From contig JAGSHR010000117.1 of assembly GCA_029855985.1 (NCBI GenBank), positions 1 to 6,171 on the forward strand: a stretch of 6,171 nucleotides of DNA, given 5' to 3'. The position numbers were made by a program, and so were the translations under genes. This document shows, in pieces, positions 5,492 to 6,171 of the stretch. The stretch's first letter is position 1. Each line of letters begins with the position of its first letter. Under the pieces are notes generated by a model that was not told where the DNA came from, made no database searches, and worked only from the letters and a program-made list of their open reading frames with translations. This DNA is from Candidatus Njordarchaeota archaeon (GTDB lineage: Archaea > Thermoproteota > JANJXX01 > Panguiarchaeales > Panguiarchaeaceae).

Positions 5492-5812
5492 TTAGACTTG
5501 GCTAACTGCCACCTTTAATGGTGTTCCCGGAGGGACCATAACAATCCTTATTCCAAGAGATTGGAGAGCGTAAGTTGCGTTAGGGCCAAAGCTAGGACCA
5601 ATCGCAACTTGAACCCCCATACTTGCTAACCACTGCGCAACTGCGACACCAACACCGCCTCTGCCAAACGCGTGCGGATTGTTTACGATGTTTAAACTTC
5701 GAATTTGTTTGTTTTCTACATCAACGATAGCGAAGAAGGGTGCTCTCGCAAATCTACTAGCTACAGGAGAATTTTCTCCATTGTTAAATTCTATTGCTAC
5801 AGCTACTTTCAT
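5492..5812 (-). CDS. NifX/NifB-type dinitrogenase iron-molybdenum cofactor family protein (PF02579, COG1433-like)
   Basis: A 106-residue single-domain protein. The pattern is typical of the family: an N-terminal strand MKVAVAIE, then SPVASRFARAPFFAIVDVE (15-33), NNPHAFGRGGVGVAVAQWLASMGV (44-67), and GPSFGPNATYALQSLGIRI (72-90). The family has an RNase H-like fold that binds Fe-S or Mo-containing clusters non-covalently; members include NifX, NafY, the NifB C-terminal domain and the Desulfovibrio orange protein Orp. It contains no cysteine, so any cluster would be held by other ligands such as His47 or by cluster sulfide contacts. A GTG three codons upstream (5821) is possible, but GGTGA (5818-5822) is 5 nt before the ATG at 5812, so that start is used. 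It lies 23 nt after an unknown gene and 58 nt before the ferredoxin-MinD pair. No nitrogenase genes are nearby, so a role in nitrogen fixation is not implied. Confidence 0.92.
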   Translation of the reverse strand: MKVAVAIEFNNGENSPVASRFARAPFFAIVDVENKQIRSLNIVNNPHAFGRGGVGVAVAQWLASMGVQVAIGPSFGPNATYALQSLGIRIVMVPPGTPLKVAVSQV

Positions 5813-5817
5813 GGACT

Positions 5818-5824
5818 TCACCTT
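5818..5824 (-). promoter_or_regulatory. Shine-Dalgarno site deciding the NifX-like start
   Basis: AAGGTGA on the minus strand, 5 nt before ATG 5812. The competing GTG at 5821 is part of this site itself. Confidence 0.7.
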
Positions 5825-5835
5825 CTTAATTTAAT

Positions 5836-6171
5836 TTATTGTTGGGTTTTGAAAACAAAACCAACCACTCTGCCTTGGTATGTGAGATCTCCTCTAATCA
5901 AATTACCGTATTGATATGCGTTCACTACTGATAATTCATTCAACGGTACTTTTTCCCATAGCCAACCAATAAGCTCACTACCCTTTAAGATAGGTATCCA
6001 CTTCTGCCCATAACCCGTGTCGACAGGGTCACCTAATTTTGCGTCAGTTATTAGGGAAACTAATTCATCAACTTTTTCACCGCTTACGGGGGTTCCACCA
6101 TAGGTTGCTGGAGTGGTGATGGGATTAGCGCCGTATCCATAAGCGTATGTTCCCCAATAGTACCACCAGCA
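5836..6171 (-). CDS. Unrecognised aromatic-rich protein, N-terminus cut by window edge
   Basis: An open minus-strand frame runs from the window edge to TAA at 5838-5836, giving the last 111 residues. The visible part contains no methionine, so the start lies outside. It begins with an aromatic/glycine-rich segment, CWWYYWGTYAYGYGANP, then a Thr/Pro/Gly linker. A more ordinary globular-looking domain follows from about residue 30 (SGEKVDELVSLITDAKLGDPV ... KWIPILKGSELIGWLWEKV ... YGNLIRGDLTYQGRVVGFVFK). It is real rather than chance: codon use is protein-like, the frame is open throughout, and the NifX-like gene follows 23 nt later with its own SD, making it the upstream member of the operon. 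One visible cysteine (first residue shown) could be a ligand. I do not recognise the family and assign no function; a partner of the cluster-binding protein is an inference from position only. Confidence 0.75.
   Translation of the reverse strand, partial: CWWYYWGTYAYGYGANPITTPATYGGTPVSGEKVDELVSLITDAKLGDPVDTGYGQKWIPILKGSELIGWLWEKVPLNELSVVNAYQYGNLIRGDLTYQGRVVGFVFKTQQ

Noticed and set aside
5492..5812. Evidence for nitrogen fixation from the NifX/NifB-like domain
   Set aside because: The single-domain family is widespread in non-fixing archaea and bacteria. No nifH, nifD, nifK or radical-SAM nifB is in the window.
5705..5914. Plus-strand open frame across the NifX-like gene start
   Set aside because: It is antisense to two supported minus-strand genes and their intergenic SD, and has no features of its own.
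1..6171. CRISPR array, insertion sequence or transposase
   Set aside because: No regularly spaced direct repeats, no terminal inverted repeats around a gene and no transposase- or Cas-like protein are visible in either strand.

Overview
The window is archaeal. Three things support this. The translation signals are GGTG(A) Shine-Dalgarno sites 5-7 nt before the start, matching the 3' end of archaeal 16S rRNA. The promoter candidates are BRE/TATA type. The gene content is also archaeal: a predicted GTPase of the cyclic-2,3-diphosphoglycerate-synthetase-like family (COG2403) and paired ferredoxin-containing MinD-type ATPases. The DNA is AT-rich, but the tRNA-Cys has a seven-pair all-G/C acceptor stem, which hints at a thermophile. 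The lineage cannot be settled from this sequence; a TACK or Asgard archaeon is a guess.

Left part (1-1655): one minus-strand gene encodes the COG2403-type GTPase, followed by a 233-bp divergent intergenic region with plausible TATA boxes facing both ways. The GTPase gene has a striking compositional break at 660/661. For more than 200 codons nearly every codon ends in A or C. From codon 255 on, 45 of 46 codons end in T or G, and after that usage is mixed. The protein is uninterrupted across the break.

Middle part (1656-3165): two plus-strand genes overlap by ATGA. The first encodes a secreted, C-terminally anchored surface protein with many N-glycosylation sequons; the second encodes a small polytopic membrane protein with an acidic tail. 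Neither family is recognised. The second gene ends 3 bp from the 3' end of a convergent tRNA-Cys(GCA) gene with an encoded CCA.

Right part (3250-6171): a minus-strand gene cluster reads, in transcription order: an unrecognised aromatic-rich protein (cut by the window edge), a NifX/NifB-type metallocluster-binding protein, two different MinD-superfamily ATPases each with an inserted 2[4Fe-4S] ferredoxin domain, and an ArsR-like winged-helix regulator. The trio of small metal-cluster protein plus two ferredoxin-MinD ATPases is the core also seen in the bacterial ORP (orange protein) locus. The likely role is ATP- and redox-dependent assembly or delivery of a metal cluster, possibly under local control of the winged-helix protein. 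This is the most system-like content of the window. It is an archaeal variant of a poorly understood module rather than something wholly without precedent.
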